Origin: Pseudomonadota bacterium
GTDB taxonomy: Bacteria > Chloroflexota > UBA6077 > JAJPHF01
Length of the DNA stretch: 64,000 bases
Direction: 5' to 3'
NCBI GenBank assembly: GCA_021325365.1
Contig: JAJPHF010000193.1
Location: 1-64,000, forward strand
Below the pieces are notes generated by a model that saw only the letters and a program-made list of their open reading frames with translations, was not told the origin of the DNA and made no database searches. The position numbers were made by a program, and so were the translations under genes. This document shows, in pieces, positions 8,163-17,434 of the stretch; within the stretch, counting starts at the first letter, position 1, and each line of letters begins with the position of its first letter.

Positions 8163-8848
8163 TGAGCGAGGCCGGCGAGCCTGCCATCCGGGTGCTGCTC
8201 GTGGACGACCATGCGGTGGTGCGGAAGGGGCTGCGCGCCCTGTTCGACCGCGAGCCGGACGTCGAGATCGTCGGCGAGGCCGAGAGCGGCGAGGAGGCGC
8301 TGCAACTGCTGGAGCGCCACCGGCCGGACGTCATCCTGATGGACCTGGAGATGCCCGGCATGGGCGGCGTCGAGGCAACACGCCGAATCGGCGCGCGCCA
8401 TCCCGACGCGAAGATCGTCGTGCTGACCAGCCACGCCGCCGAGGAGGACGTGTTCCCCGCGCTGAAGGCGGGCGCGGTCGGCTACCTGCTCAAGCACTCC
8501 GCCCCGGACGAAGTCCTGCGCGCCATTCGCCAGGCCCAGCGCGGGGAGACGGCGCTGCACCCGGCCGTCGCGCGGATGGTGCTGCAAGAGGTGCAGCGCC
8601 CGGCCCAGCCGCGGCAGCCCCTCACCGCCGAGCCGCTGTCGGCCCGCGAGCTAGAGGTGCTGCGGCTGCTGGCCCGCGGCCTGAGCAACCAGGAGATCGC
8701 CGACACGCTCGTGGTGGGCGAGGCGACCGTGCGCAGCCACGTCAGCGCCATCCTGCGCAAGCTCCAGCTCGCGAGCCGCACGCAGGCGGCGCTCTACGCC
8801 CTGCGCGAGGGCCTCGCGTCGCTGGACGACGCCGACCTGCCGCGCTGA
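8162..8848 (+). CDS. NarL/LuxR-family response regulator
   Basis: A 228-residue two-domain regulator. The receiver domain has the acidic pair in 'VLLVDDHAVV', phospho-acceptor Asp61 in 'VILMDLEMPG', and the switch Ser and Lys ('VLTSHA', 'YLLKHSAP'). A LuxR-type helix-turn-helix closes the protein ('[15 protein letters not shown]', 'NQEIADTLVVGEATVRSHV'). The start overlaps the kinase stop, making this the cognate partner. Candidate target sites are the TGTTGGAG repeats upstream of the kinase. Confidence 0.93.
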   Translation: MSEAGEPAIRVLLVDDHAVVRKGLRALFDREPDVEIVGEAESGEEALQLLERHRPDVILMDLEMPGMGGVEATRRIGARHPDAKIVVLTSHAAEEDVFPALKAGAVGYLLKHSAPDEVLRAIRQAQRGETALHPAVARMVLQEVQRPAQPRQPLTAEPLSARELEVLRLLARGLSNQEIADTLVVGEATVRSHVSAILRKLQLASRTQAALYALREGLASLDDADLPR

Positions 8849-9018
8849 TTCCTCGAATGGCGACGAGTGCCGACGGGGGCGCCAGGCGGGGCCGGCTGCA
8901 CGCTGTAACGCCGTGGGGGTAGCCAAGAGCCGGCCTGAGAGCCGGGCCAAGCAGCTACGAGCAGGCCCGCCGTTCACGGCGGCGGCAAGCCAGCCAGCAG
9001 GTTAGGTGTGACAGGGCG

Positions 9019-10449
9019 CTAAGCGAACACCCCCCGCCACTTGGCCAGCGTCTGCTCGCGGAGGGCGTCGCTGGCGCGGCTGACGGGCGGGAACTGGTCC
9101 TTCCACTGCCACGGGCGGCAGGCGATGACGACGGCGCGGTTGGTCGTCATCTCGTTGCGGGCGCGCTTGTCGGGCGGCAGGGTAGGGTCGAGGGTGTGCG
9201 ACGGACACTCGGGGTGAATCTCGAAGGCCACGGCCGGATCGGCGCGCGTGGCGATCGCCCACAGCACGTCCTCGGGCCGCGACGGGTCGATGTCCTCGTC
9301 CACGACGACGATCAGGTGATAGAAGGCGTGGACGAGCGCCGAGGCCACGCGCCCAACCTGACGCGCGTGGCCGGCGTACTGCTGCTTGATGGCGACGGTC
9401 AGCACCAGGCCACCCTCGCCGCCCAGCGTATCGTAGACGCCGACGACGCCGGGGATGCCCGACTTCTCCAGACCCTGCCAGACGCGCTGCACGCTGCCCG
9501 AGGCGATGCCGCCCCAGTGGGCCACCGGCGGCTTCAGCGGCGGGTCGCCCTGCAGGATGGGGTCCGTGCGATGGTAGAGGGCTTGGACACGGATGATCGG
9601 GCGCAGCTTCTCGCCGCCGGCGTAATAGCCGGTGAACTCGCCGAACGGCCCCTCGACGCGCTGCTCCACCTCCGGCGGCGGCACCTCGCCCTCGAACACC
9701 AGCTCGGCGGTGGCGGGCAGCGGCAGGCCGGTCTTCAGGCCCGGCACGACCTCCAGCGGCTCGCCGCGGATGTAGCCAGCGAAGTCGAACTCGCTGCTGC
9801 CCCACGGCAGGCCGTTGCTGGCGGTAAAGAAGAGCGCGGGATCGGGGCTGATAGCGACGGCGATGGGGCAGCCCTTCCCCTGCGCCCACCACTTGCGGAA
9901 GTGCAGGTTGCCGTGGTGGTAGGGCGCGACATCGATGCCCGTGGTACGCGCGTCGTGCAGCATACAACGGTAGGCGCCGGCGTTGACCCAGCCCTCGTCG
10001 GGGTCGCGCGTGATGACCGCGCAGCCGGTGCCCAGGTAGCGGCCGCCGTCGCCCTCGTGCCAGCGGGGGATGGGGAAGCGCGTGAGGTCCACAGCGTCGT
10101 CCTCGGCGACGTTCTGCAGCACCACACCCGAGGACACCGCGACGGGCGGGATGGGGCGGTAGGCGGCGGCCTTCTCCTTCCAGGCCTTCACCAGCGCGAG
10201 CGGGGGCTGTGTGGCGTCGAGGCCGAGCGCGACGGCAGCGCGGGCCGGCGTGGCGTAGGGCTTGCCGGCGATGCGGTAGCCGAGCGGGAAGCCCTTGATC
10301 TCGTCGAAGAGCAGCATCGGGCCCATCCGCTCGCACATCAGCTCAACGAGCGTGCCGATCTCCAGGTCGGGGTCGGCGCCGGCGACGTGGCGCACCATGC
10401 CGCGCCGCTCCAGCTCGGCCAGGAAGTCCCGAAAGTCGCGCCAGCCCAT
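9019..10449 (-). CDS. UbiD family (prenylated-FMN) decarboxylase
   Basis: A 476-residue protein of the UbiD family, which decarboxylates aromatic or alpha,beta-unsaturated acids using prenylated FMN. The N-terminal 'MGWRDFRDFLAELERRG' and the late motif 'VVDEDIDPSRPEDVLWAI' are hallmark regions. 'EGDGGRYLGTGCAVI' and 'PFGEFTGYY' are also typical. Start 10449 is preferred over the longer frame because GGGAGG precedes it. No UbiX-type prenyltransferase gene is in the window, so cofactor supply must come from elsewhere. With the CoA ligase and hydratase/lyase nearby, a role in aromatic acid breakdown (for example vanillate-type decarboxylation) is plausible but not shown. Confidence 0.88.
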   Translation of the reverse strand: MGWRDFRDFLAELERRGMVRHVAGADPDLEIGTLVELMCERMGPMLLFDEIKGFPLGYRIAGKPYATPARAAVALGLDATQPPLALVKAWKEKAAAYRPIPPVAVSSGVVLQNVAEDDAVDLTRFPIPRWHEGDGGRYLGTGCAVITRDPDEGWVNAGAYRCMLHDARTTGIDVAPYHHGNLHFRKWWAQGKGCPIAVAISPDPALFFTASNGLPWGSSEFDFAGYIRGEPLEVVPGLKTGLPLPATAELVFEGEVPPPEVEQRVEGPFGEFTGYYAGGEKLRPIIRVQALYHRTDPILQGDPPLKPPVAHWGGIASGSVQRVWQGLEKSGIPGVVGVYDTLGGEGGLVLTVAIKQQYAGHARQVGRVASALVHAFYHLIVVVDEDIDPSRPEDVLWAIATRADPAVAFEIHPECPSHTLDPTLPPDKRARNEMTTNRAVVIACRPWQWKDQFPPVSRASDALREQTLAKWRGVFA

Positions 10450-10477
10450 CGCCGCCTCCCGCCTGCACTTTGCGCGG

Positions 10478-10506
10478 ACCATAGCACGGGCATCCCAGGC
10501 CGTCAA
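10478..10506 (-). promoter_or_regulatory. Candidate promoter for the ubiD-like gene
   Basis: On the minus strand TTGACG (10506-10501) and TATGGT (10483-10478) are separated by exactly 17 bp, about 30 bp before the start codon. This is one of the better sigma70-like matches in the window. Confidence 0.55.
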
Positions 10507-10564
10507 ACGCTATATTGCCCTTAGCGCGCCTCGGATACGCGGGCGCTCTGCCGGAGAGGCGAAG

Positions 10565-11131
10565 ATGGCGACTACCCACAAGCTGATGACCGCGGACGAG
10601 CTACTGCGCCTGCCCGACGATGGGCAGCGGCACGAGCTGCTCTATGGAGAGCTGCGGACGATGGCGCCGAGCGGGGCCGAGCATGGATGGGTAACCATGA
10701 AGGTGAGCGGCCCCCTGGGGCAGCACGTCGAGGCGAACCGGCTGGGGCTGGTGTTCACGGCCGAGACGGGATTCTGGCTGGCGCGAGATCCCGACCTGGT
10801 ACGCGCCCCAGACGTAGCGTTCGTACGGCGCGAGCGGGTGCTGGCGGCGGGCGACGTGGAGGGCTACTGGCCGGGTGCGCCGGACCTAGTGGTTGAGGTA
10901 GTCTCGCCCAGCGACCTGTATACCGAGGTCGACGAGAAGGTTGCCCAGTGGCTAGCGTATGGCGCGCAGATGGTGCTCGTGGTCAACCCGCGCCGGTGCA
11001 CCGTGGCGGTGCACCGCCCAGACCGGACGGTGCGCGTCCTGACCGAAGACGACGTCCTGGATGGCGAGGACGTCGTGCCCGGCTGGACGCTGCCTGTTCG
11101 CCACATCTTCGCGCACGGGCTGGTCAGTTGA
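10565..11131 (+). CDS. Uma2 family protein (PD-(D/E)XK nuclease fold)
   Basis: A 188-residue Uma2/DUF820 protein. Family landmarks are 'MTADELLRLPDDGQRHEL' at the N-terminus, 'RAPDVAFV' (acidic residue of the nuclease core), 'PDLVVEVVSP' (the E-x-V strand) and the downstream Lys in 'EVDEKVAQWLAYG'. These proteins are abundant in Cyanobacteria and Chloroflexota and carry a restriction-endonuclease-like fold; what they cleave is largely unknown. The ATG at 10565 follows GAGAGGCG. It is only 21 bp upstream of the LLM oxidoreductase gene. Confidence 0.88.
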   Translation: MATTHKLMTADELLRLPDDGQRHELLYGELRTMAPSGAEHGWVTMKVSGPLGQHVEANRLGLVFTAETGFWLARDPDLVRAPDVAFVRRERVLAAGDVEGYWPGAPDLVVEVVSPSDLYTEVDEKVAQWLAYGAQMVLVVNPRRCTVAVHRPDRTVRVLTEDDVLDGEDVVPGWTLPVRHIFAHGLVS

Positions 11132-11152
11132 GATCAGCCGCCAGGAGGCCAG

Positions 11153-12160
11153 ATGAGCGCCCGCGCCTTTGGCATCGAGCTGTACGGCTATACGGACGCC
11201 CCGACGCTGCTGGAGGAGATCCAGCTGGCCGAGCGGCTGGGCTTCGAGTCGGTCTGGCTGGGGGACTCGCAGCTCATCTGGCGCGACTTGTACGTGATGC
11301 TCGGCGCGGCCGCGGCCACCACTTCGCGCGTGGCGCTGGCGACCGGTGTGACGAACCCCGTCACGCGGCACCCGGCGGTCACGGCGAGCGCCATGATGAC
11401 CATGCAGGAGCTAACGCGCTCCCGGACGATCCTGGGCGTCGGCGTCGGCTTCACGTCGCTGCGCATGATGGGCCAGGCGCCCGTGACGCGCGCGGAGCTG
11501 CGGCGCTTCGTGGCGTACGTGCGGGCACTGTGCAACGGCGAGGCGGTGCCCGGGGAGGGCGGCGAGATTCGGCTGGCTTTCGGTAAGCGCGGCGGCTGCC
11601 CGCCGGTCGTGATCCCCGCCTCTGGTCCGAAGATGCTGCGACTGGCGGGCGAGATCGGCGACGGCGTGATGCTGCAATCGGTCGTGTTCGGCGGCGACGT
11701 GCTGGCGACGATGCAGGGCTGCGTGCGGGCCGGGCGCGAGGCGAGCGGCCGCGCCGACGCGCCGTTCCGCACCTACATCACCATCCCCTGCGCCGTGAGC
11801 CACGACCGTGCGGCGGCACTCGCGGCGGTGAAAGCGCACGTGGCGGTGGCGCTGCTGAAGCCGCAGTGGCCGGTGAGCGAGGTGTCGCGCGAGGCAGGGG
11901 CAGCGGTGCGCGCCGTCTACGACGCCTACGAGCACATGAGCCCGAGCGCGAACGCGAAGTTCGCCCAGGCGGTGCCCGACGCAGCGGTCACGGAGTTCGC
12001 GCTGGCCGGCACGCCCGCGGAGTGCATCGCGCGCAGTGAGGAGCTATTCGCGGGCGGCGTGGACGAGATCACGGTGCGGCCCTACGGCGTGAACGGCGAG
12101 TCCCGCCTGGCCGCCATGGAAGCCTTCGCCCGCGACGTCATGCAGCCGCTGCGCCGCTGA
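11153..12160 (+). CDS. LLM class F420-dependent oxidoreductase
   Basis: A 335-residue luciferase-like (LLM) TIM-barrel oxidoreductase of the F420/FMN-dependent group that includes methylenetetrahydromethanopterin reductase-like enzymes. It starts 'AFGIELYGYTDAPT' and shows 'AERLGFESVWLGDSQ', 'ATGVTNPVTRHPAV' and 'VGVGFTSLRMMGQ' in the expected order. 'PPVVIPASGPKMLRLAGEIGDG' is the typical late barrel segment. A strong site (CAGGAGG) precedes the ATG. The substrate is not predictable. It follows the Uma2 gene closely and may be co-transcribed with it. Confidence 0.88.
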   Translation: MSARAFGIELYGYTDAPTLLEEIQLAERLGFESVWLGDSQLIWRDLYVMLGAAAATTSRVALATGVTNPVTRHPAVTASAMMTMQELTRSRTILGVGVGFTSLRMMGQAPVTRAELRRFVAYVRALCNGEAVPGEGGEIRLAFGKRGGCPPVVIPASGPKMLRLAGEIGDGVMLQSVVFGGDVLATMQGCVRAGREASGRADAPFRTYITIPCAVSHDRAAALAAVKAHVAVALLKPQWPVSEVSREAGAAVRAVYDAYEHMSPSANAKFAQAVPDAAVTEFALAGTPAECIARSEELFAGGVDEITVRPYGVNGESRLAAMEAFARDVMQPLRR

Positions 12161-12199
12161 GCCGTGTCCATCCAGATATTGGGGGGGCGGGGCATTGAG

Positions 12200-12736
12200 A
12201 TGGTCCGGTGGAGTATTGCTGGGCTGATACTGCTGCTCGCGCGTAGCAGCGGTGTGGCGCTGGCATCGCCCGCCAACCAAGACACCGGCGCGGCTGATGT
12301 GCGGCCTTGCAGCGCGTCAGACCTCGACGCCTCGGCGGGATGGCAGGGCGCGACAGGCTCCATGCTAGGCGGTGTCGTTTTTACCAACCGGAGTAGTGAC
12401 CCCTGCCTGCTCACTGGCCGTCCCGTGGTCCAAATCGTGGATGGTCAAGGGGAGCCGTTGCCGGTGGTGCAAACCATCGGACGTGACGAGTCCCCAGGAG
12501 TATTGGTGATCGTCCAGCCTCAAGAGCAAGCGTTCGCCTCCATCCACTGGTGGCCACAATGGTGTCAGCCATCCCCGGTTCCGCCTCTGACGCTGCATCT
12601 CCGCCTGCCCGGTGGCTCAGAGCTGGTTGCTCCAGTTCGCAATGGCGGCACTCCGCGATGCGACGCGCCCGAGAGAATGACAACGAACTCGGTCATCAAC
12701 GTGGGCACATTCCAGTGGCCGCCAAACGCCCGTTGA
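12200..12736 (+). CDS. Secreted DUF4232-like protein
   Basis: A 178-residue exported protein. The N-terminal hydrophobic stretch ('SIAGLILLLARSSGVALAS') is a signal peptide with a likely cut near Ala23-Ser24. The mature part matches the DUF4232 pattern: an early Cys ('RPCSASDL'), then 'GVVFTNRSSDPCLLTGRPVV' with the second Cys, and further Cys residues later. DUF4232 proteins are Ig-like exported proteins of unknown role. Start 12200 is chosen for the signal peptide; an in-frame start at 12164 is possible. Third-position GC looks lower than in its neighbours, hinting at different expression or recent acquisition. Confidence 0.7.
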   Translation: MVRWSIAGLILLLARSSGVALASPANQDTGAADVRPCSASDLDASAGWQGATGSMLGGVVFTNRSSDPCLLTGRPVVQIVDGQGEPLPVVQTIGRDESPGVLVIVQPQEQAFASIHWWPQWCQPSPVPPLTLHLRLPGGSELVAPVRNGGTPRCDAPERMTTNSVINVGTFQWPPNAR

Positions 12737-12904
12737 CATACTCCCGACTGCCATAGGGGCACGAGATGCCCGCGCTACGGAGGCCCCCCTTCCTTGGTAG
12801 GGGAGGAGGGCCGGGGGGGTTACGTCCGTCGCTGGCGTCGGCCGCGCCCTGGCTGCTACCCTGCTGGGGACAGACGTAACTCTGGCGGAGGCGTGGGCGA
12901 GGCG

Positions 12905-15034
12905 ATGCGCGATCTACGGCCCCTGTTGGCGCCGCGCAGCGTAGCGATCCTGGGCGCGTCGAGCCGGCCGACAAGCGTGGCCGGGCGGCCGCTGGCGAAC
13001 TTGCAGCAGGTCGGCTACGCGGGCGCCATCTACCCGATCAACCCGCAGCGCGACGAGATCGCGGGCCTGCGGAGCTACCCCAACCTGGACGCGCTGCCCG
13101 AGGTGCCCGAGCTAGCGCTCGTCGTACTGCCGCAGGCGCACGTCCTGCCAGCCGTCGAGCGCTGCGCCGCGGCGGGGGTGCGCGCGGCCATCATGATCAG
13201 CGCGGGCTTTGCCGAGGCCGGGCCGGAGGGCGTGCGGGCGCAGCAGCGCATGGGCGAGCTGGCGCGAGCGAGCGGCATGGTGCTCTGCGGCCCGAATAGC
13301 CTGGGGCTGCTGAACTACGTGGACCGCGTGCCGCTCAGCTTCACCACCGCCAGCGACATGCTGCGCGGGCCGGCGGGCCGCATCGGCTTCGTCTCGCAGA
13401 GCGGCGGGCTGATGACGACGATCGCCAACCGCGCCTGGGACGCGGGCATCGGGGTGAGCCGCGCCGTGGCGACGGGCAACGAGGCCGACCTGACAGCGGC
13501 CGAGGTGCTGGAGCACCTGGCCGACGATCCCGCCACCGACGCCTGCGTGCTGCTGCTGGAGGCGGTGCGCGACGGCCCGCGCTTCCTGGCGGTCTGCGAC
13601 CGGCTGCTGGCGCGCGGCAAGCCGCTCGTCGCCTACAAGATCGGGCGCGGCGCGGCGGGCAGCGCGGCGGCCGCGTCGCACACGGGCGCGCTCGCCGGCT
13701 CGTACGCGGCGCTGCAAGCCGTGTTCCGCCAGCGCGGCGTGATCGAGGCGCAGGACATCGAGGACCTGTTCGACCTGGCGGCGGCCGCGTCGGCGGGGCG
13801 GTTCCCGGAAGGGCCGGGCGTCGCCATCATGACCTCGTCCGGCGGCGCGGGCGCCATCGCGGCCGACCAGGCGGAGGAGTGCGGCCTGCAAGTCGTGCCG
13901 TTCGGCGCGGCGACCGTCGAGCGCTTGCGGGCCCTGGTGCCCGCCTTCGGCTCGGGCGCCGTCGTCAACCCGTTCGACATCGCCGTGGCGGCGATCGAGA
14001 ACGCTGCCGCGGAGAGTCAGATGGCCGCCGCGGTACTGGACGATCCGGCGGTGGACGGCCTGGTGCTCTGCACGCCGGGCGTGGGCGAGCCGGGCCGGCA
14101 GAGCGCGGCGTACCTGGCCGAGCTAGCGCCCGCGACGCCGAAGCCGATGCTGCCGGTCGTGCTGGGCGGCAGCCACGGTGCGGCGGCGCGCGAGGTGCTG
14201 CGGCGGGCGCGTGTGCCCGTGTTCGCGTCGCCGCGCAAGGCGGTGCTGGCGCTCGACGGCCTGCGCCGCTTTGATAGCGCCCGCGCCGCGCACGCCGCCG
14301 CGCCCGCGCCGAACGCCGCGCCGCTCGAGGCGCGCGTGCGCCGCCTGCTCGACAGCCTCGGCCCGCGGCCGACGGAGTACGACGCGAAGCGCTTCCTGGC
14401 GCAAGTGGGCGTGCCGGTGGTCGAGGAGTACGTGGCCGAGTCGGCCGACGCGGCGGTGCGCGCCGCCGAGCTAATCGGCTATCCGGTCGCGCTGAAGGTC
14501 CTCTCCCCCGATATCACGCACAAGACCGAGGTGGGCGGCGTGCGGCTGGGCCTGGCAGACGCGGATGCCGTGCACGCCGCCTACAACGAGGTGCTGGCGC
14601 GGGCGCGCGCCGCCGCGCCGCGGGCCGAGATCGTGGGCGCGCTGGTATCGGGCATGCTGCCGACGCCGCTGGAGCTGATCGCGGGCATCCACACCGATCC
14701 GACGTTCGGGCCGCTGGTGCTGCTCGGGCTGGGCGGTATCTGGGTGGAGGTGTTCGGCGACGTGGCGATGCGACCGGCGCCGCTGCGCGCCGACGATCCG
14801 GCGGCGATGCTGGCGGATCTGCGCGGCGCGCGGCTGCTCGCGGGCGCCCGCGGCCTGCCGCCCGTCGCGCCGGCGGCCGTCGAGCGGCTGCTGCACGCCC
14901 TCTCGGACCTCGCGGTGGGCAGCGCGGGTCGGCTCAGCGGCGTGGACATCAACCCGCTGGTGTCCACCGCGGACGGCGAGCTGGTGGCGCTGGACGCGAC
15001 GCTGTACCTGGCAGGATCGAGCGAGCGGGCCTGA
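12905..15034 (+). CDS. ADP-forming acyl-CoA synthetase (acetate-CoA ligase family; FerA-like candidate)
   Basis: A 709-residue fused ADP-forming CoA ligase. In order: CoA-binding Rossmann domain ('SVAILGASSRPTSVAG'), succinyl-CoA-ligase-like domains with catalytic His259 in 'ASHTGALAGSYAAL', and from about residue 480 an ATP-grasp domain ('PTEYDAKRFLAQVGVPVVEE', 'VALKVLSPDITHKTEVGGV'). Such enzymes join CoA to a carboxylic acid at the cost of ATP. In Sphingobium SYK-6 the feruloyl-CoA synthetase FerA belongs to this same ADP-forming type and works with hydratase/lyase FerB. Here the next gene, 161 bp on, is a FerB-like enzyme, so an aromatic acid such as ferulate or coumarate is a reasonable substrate guess. 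Start 12905 fits the family N-terminus. Confidence 0.85.
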   Translation: MRDLRPLLAPRSVAILGASSRPTSVAGRPLANLQQVGYAGAIYPINPQRDEIAGLRSYPNLDALPEVPELALVVLPQAHVLPAVERCAAAGVRAAIMISAGFAEAGPEGVRAQQRMGELARASGMVLCGPNSLGLLNYVDRVPLSFTTASDMLRGPAGRIGFVSQSGGLMTTIANRAWDAGIGVSRAVATGNEADLTAAEVLEHLADDPATDACVLLLEAVRDGPRFLAVCDRLLARGKPLVAYKIGRGAAGSAAAASHTGALAGSYAALQAVFRQRGVIEAQDIEDLFDLAAAASAGRFPEGPGVAIMTSSGGAGAIAADQAEECGLQVVPFGAATVERLRALVPAFGSGAVVNPFDIAVAAIENAAAESQMAAAVLDDPAVDGLVLCTPGVGEPGRQSAAYLAELAPATPKPMLPVVLGGSHGAAAREVLRRARVPVFASPRKAVLALDGLRRFDSARAAHAAAPAPNAAPLEARVRRLLDSLGPRPTEYDAKRFLAQVGVPVVEEYVAESADAAVRAAELIGYPVALKVLSPDITHKTEVGGVRLGLADADAVHAAYNEVLARARAAAPRAEIVGALVSGMLPTPLELIAGIHTDPTFGPLVLLGLGGIWVEVFGDVAMRPAPLRADDPAAMLADLRGARLLAGARGLPPVAPAAVERLLHALSDLAVGSAGRLSGVDINPLVSTADGELVALDATLYLAGSSERA

Positions 15035-15195
15035 TAAGCGCACAGAGCGATCGAATTTGATGTAGGGTAGAGGCCGTGGCGCGGTAGCATTCCGTGCCAG
15101 ACCTGCTACCGGGTTGGCGTAGACGCGCAGGATCGCGCGTGGCCGGGCAACCGTCTGGAGTAGCTTGGCCGCAGGCGCACATGGGAGAGAGGGCG

Positions 15196-16023
15196 ATGGT
15201 GGACTTCCCGCAGTACCAGAACGTGAAGGTGGAGCGCGGCGACGGCATCGGCTGGCTGTACTTCAACCGGCCCGAGAAGCGCAACGCGATGAGTCCGCAG
15301 CTGCTCGCCGAGGGCGTGGACGCGCTGGACCGCCTGGAGGTGGACGACGAGACGCGCGTGCTGGTCCTTACCGGCGAGGGCGAGGCCTGGTCGGCGGGCA
15401 TGGACCTCAAGGAGTACTTCCGCGCGCTGGACGACAAGCCGGCCGAGCGCCAGAAGGCCTCGTGGAACTCCCGCATGTTCAACCACTACCGCCTGGTGAA
15501 GTTCCCCAAGCCGACGATCGCGATGGTGAATGGCTGGTGCTTCGGCGGCGCCTGGAGCCCGCTCATCTCGTGCGACTTCGCCATCGCCGCCGAGGACGCC
15601 AAGTTCGGCCTGTCGGAGGTGAACTGGGGCATCATCCCGGGCGGCTTCGTGAGCAAGGACGTGGCCGTGGCGCTGCCCTACCGCCACCAGCTCTACTACG
15701 TGCTGACGGGCGAGACGTTCGACGCGAAGCGCGCGGTCGAGATCGGCCTGATCAACATGGCGGTGCCGCGCGACCAGCTCCGCGCGAAGACGATCGAGCT
15801 GGCGCAGCGGCTGATGAAGATCAGTCCCGCCGTGTTGCGCGCGGCGAAAGAAGGGATCCGCACCGTCGCGAACATGGACTACGACGAGGCCTGGGACTAC
15901 CTGCGGGCGAAGAACGCGGAGCTGATCAGCAGCGACCCGGAGGGCAGCCGCAACCGGGGCATCCAGCAATTCATCGACGAGAAGAAATTCCGCCCGGGCC
16001 TCGGCCCCCAGCCGCGGTCGTAG
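15196..16023 (+). CDS. Hydroxycinnamoyl-CoA hydratase/lyase-like (enoyl-CoA hydratase family)
   Basis: A 275-residue crotonase-fold protein that resembles p-hydroxycinnamoyl-CoA hydratase/lyase (HCHL, Ech, FerB) more than generic enoyl-CoA hydratase. Diagnostic stretches are 'WNSRMFNHYRLVKFPKPTI', 'NGWCFGGAWSPLISCD', 'FGLSEVNWGIIPGG' with Glu141 at the catalytic-acid position, 'YVLTGETFDAKRA', 'DYLRAKNAEL' with Tyr235 (matching the Tyr that holds the phenol in HCHL), and the tail 'QFIDEKKFRPGL'. HCHL turns feruloyl- or coumaroyl-CoA into an aromatic aldehyde and acetyl-CoA. GAGAGAGGG precedes the ATG at 15196. A vanillin dehydrogenase gene is not seen in the window. Confidence 0.82.
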   Translation: MVDFPQYQNVKVERGDGIGWLYFNRPEKRNAMSPQLLAEGVDALDRLEVDDETRVLVLTGEGEAWSAGMDLKEYFRALDDKPAERQKASWNSRMFNHYRLVKFPKPTIAMVNGWCFGGAWSPLISCDFAIAAEDAKFGLSEVNWGIIPGGFVSKDVAVALPYRHQLYYVLTGETFDAKRAVEIGLINMAVPRDQLRAKTIELAQRLMKISPAVLRAAKEGIRTVANMDYDEAWDYLRAKNAELISSDPEGSRNRGIQQFIDEKKFRPGLGPQPRS

Positions 16024-16283
16024 CGCGGGCGGCACCGAATGTTCCGTGCGCGGGCGTACGCGACGCCCCCCGAGAACGTACGCGTCTCGGCCGCCTCCCC
16101 GGCCGAGGCAGGGCCGGCCGGGCCGGCGAGACGCCCGCACTCCCCGGGGAGAGCTGGCCCAGCCGCGTAGCAGGCGGCGCCAGGCGGGTGGGATCCGTGG
16201 GCTCCCGGGCGCAGCGACAGGCCGGGCTACGATGGTAGAGCAAGGCGTCGCCGGGAGCTGAGCCGGGAGAACAGGAGGCCCTG

Positions 16284-17420
16284 ATGGTCGATTTCGCGCT
16301 GAGCGAGCCCCAGGAGATGCTGCGCCGCACGCTGCGCGAGTTCATGCAGCGCGAGTACCCGCCCACGGCCGTGCGCGCCGCCGAGACGACCGAGCGCGGC
16401 TACGATCTGGCGATCTACCAGCGGCTCAACGACCTCGGCGTGCTCGGCCTCGGCCTGCCCGAGGAGGTGGGCGGCGCGGGCGGCAGTTGGGTCGACCTGG
16501 CCGTGTTCTACGAGGAGGCGGGGCGCGCGCTGCTCGCCAGCCCCCACCTGAGCAGCGTCGTGCTGGGCGGCGGGCTGCTCGCGCGCCACGGCAGCGCCGC
16601 CCAGCAGCAGGCGTGGCTCGCCGACCTGGCGCGCGGCGCCCGCGTGCTGGCGGTCGGCTGGCCGCTGGAAGGGGGCGAGGCCGGGCCGAGCGGCATCGAA
16701 GCGCGGCGCGACGGCGACGGCTACGTGCTGCGCGGCGAGGTCGCGCACGTCGCGGGCTACGTGGGCGCCGACGGCGTGCTGCTGGTGGCCGAGATGGCGG
16801 ACACGGGCGGGCGGCAAGGGTTATTCCTGGCCGCGCCGGACACGCCCGGCCTGACGGGCACGCGGCAGCCGCTGATGAGCGGCGAGCCGCTGGCGCGGCT
16901 GCGCCTGGACGACGCGCGCCTGGACGCCGCGGCGGCCGTGGGCGAGGCGCTGGCGCCCGCCGCCTTGTGGGGACCGCTGCTGGACGGCGCCAAGGTGGCC
17001 CTGGCCGCGTACGCGCTGGGCGCGGCGAGCGCGGCGGTGGACATGGGAGTGGCCTACGCGAAGGACCGCCAGCAGTTCGGACGCCCTATCGGCAGCTTCC
17101 AGGCGGTCCAGCACCGGCTCGCCAACCTGCAGATCCTCGTCGAGCAGGCGCGGCTGCTGACGTACCACGCCGCCTGGCTACTCGACCAGGGCGCGGACGC
17201 GCGGCGGGCCGCGGCGATGGCGAAGCTGCGCGCCAGCATCGCCGTGCGCGAGGCCGCAACGGGGAACATTCTCGTCCACGGCGGCTACGGGTTCATGCTG
17301 GAGGCTGATCCGCAGCTCTACTACCGCCGCGCAAAGCTGCTCGAATTGGCGCTGGGCAACCCCGACGCCGAGCGGGCGCTGCTGGCGCGCGAGCACCAGC
17401 CGCTCGTCGCGGCACAGTGA
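16284..17420 (+). CDS. Acyl-CoA dehydrogenase, first of a tandem pair
   Basis: A 378-residue acyl-CoA dehydrogenase-family flavoprotein. The N-terminal helical domain starts 'MVDFALSEPQEMLRRTLREF'; the C-terminal flavin domain has 'DRQQFGRPIGSFQAVQHRLA' and 'HGGYGFMLEADPQLYYRRAK', where Glu is at the usual catalytic-base position. The middle beta-domain is short and the FAD-contact motifs are weak. This pattern is common in one partner of heteromeric (alpha2-beta2) acyl-CoA dehydrogenases, as in steroid side-chain degradation. AGGAGG precedes the ATG. The second dehydrogenase gene begins 84 bp downstream. Confidence 0.85.
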   Translation: MVDFALSEPQEMLRRTLREFMQREYPPTAVRAAETTERGYDLAIYQRLNDLGVLGLGLPEEVGGAGGSWVDLAVFYEEAGRALLASPHLSSVVLGGGLLARHGSAAQQQAWLADLARGARVLAVGWPLEGGEAGPSGIEARRDGDGYVLRGEVAHVAGYVGADGVLLVAEMADTGGRQGLFLAAPDTPGLTGTRQPLMSGEPLARLRLDDARLDAAAAVGEALAPAALWGPLLDGAKVALAAYALGAASAAVDMGVAYAKDRQQFGRPIGSFQAVQHRLANLQILVEQARLLTYHAAWLLDQGADARRAAAMAKLRASIAVREAATGNILVHGGYGFMLEADPQLYYRRAKLLELALGNPDAERALLAREHQPLVAAQ

Positions 17421-17434
17421 GAAGCTTGTAGACG

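Noticed and set aside
16024..16283. GC-rich intergenic stretch with short inverted repeats after the hydratase/lyase gene
   Set aside because: Repeats such as CTCCCCGGGGAG (16140-16151) are short and expected by chance at this GC content; no consistent terminator or riboswitch structure emerges.
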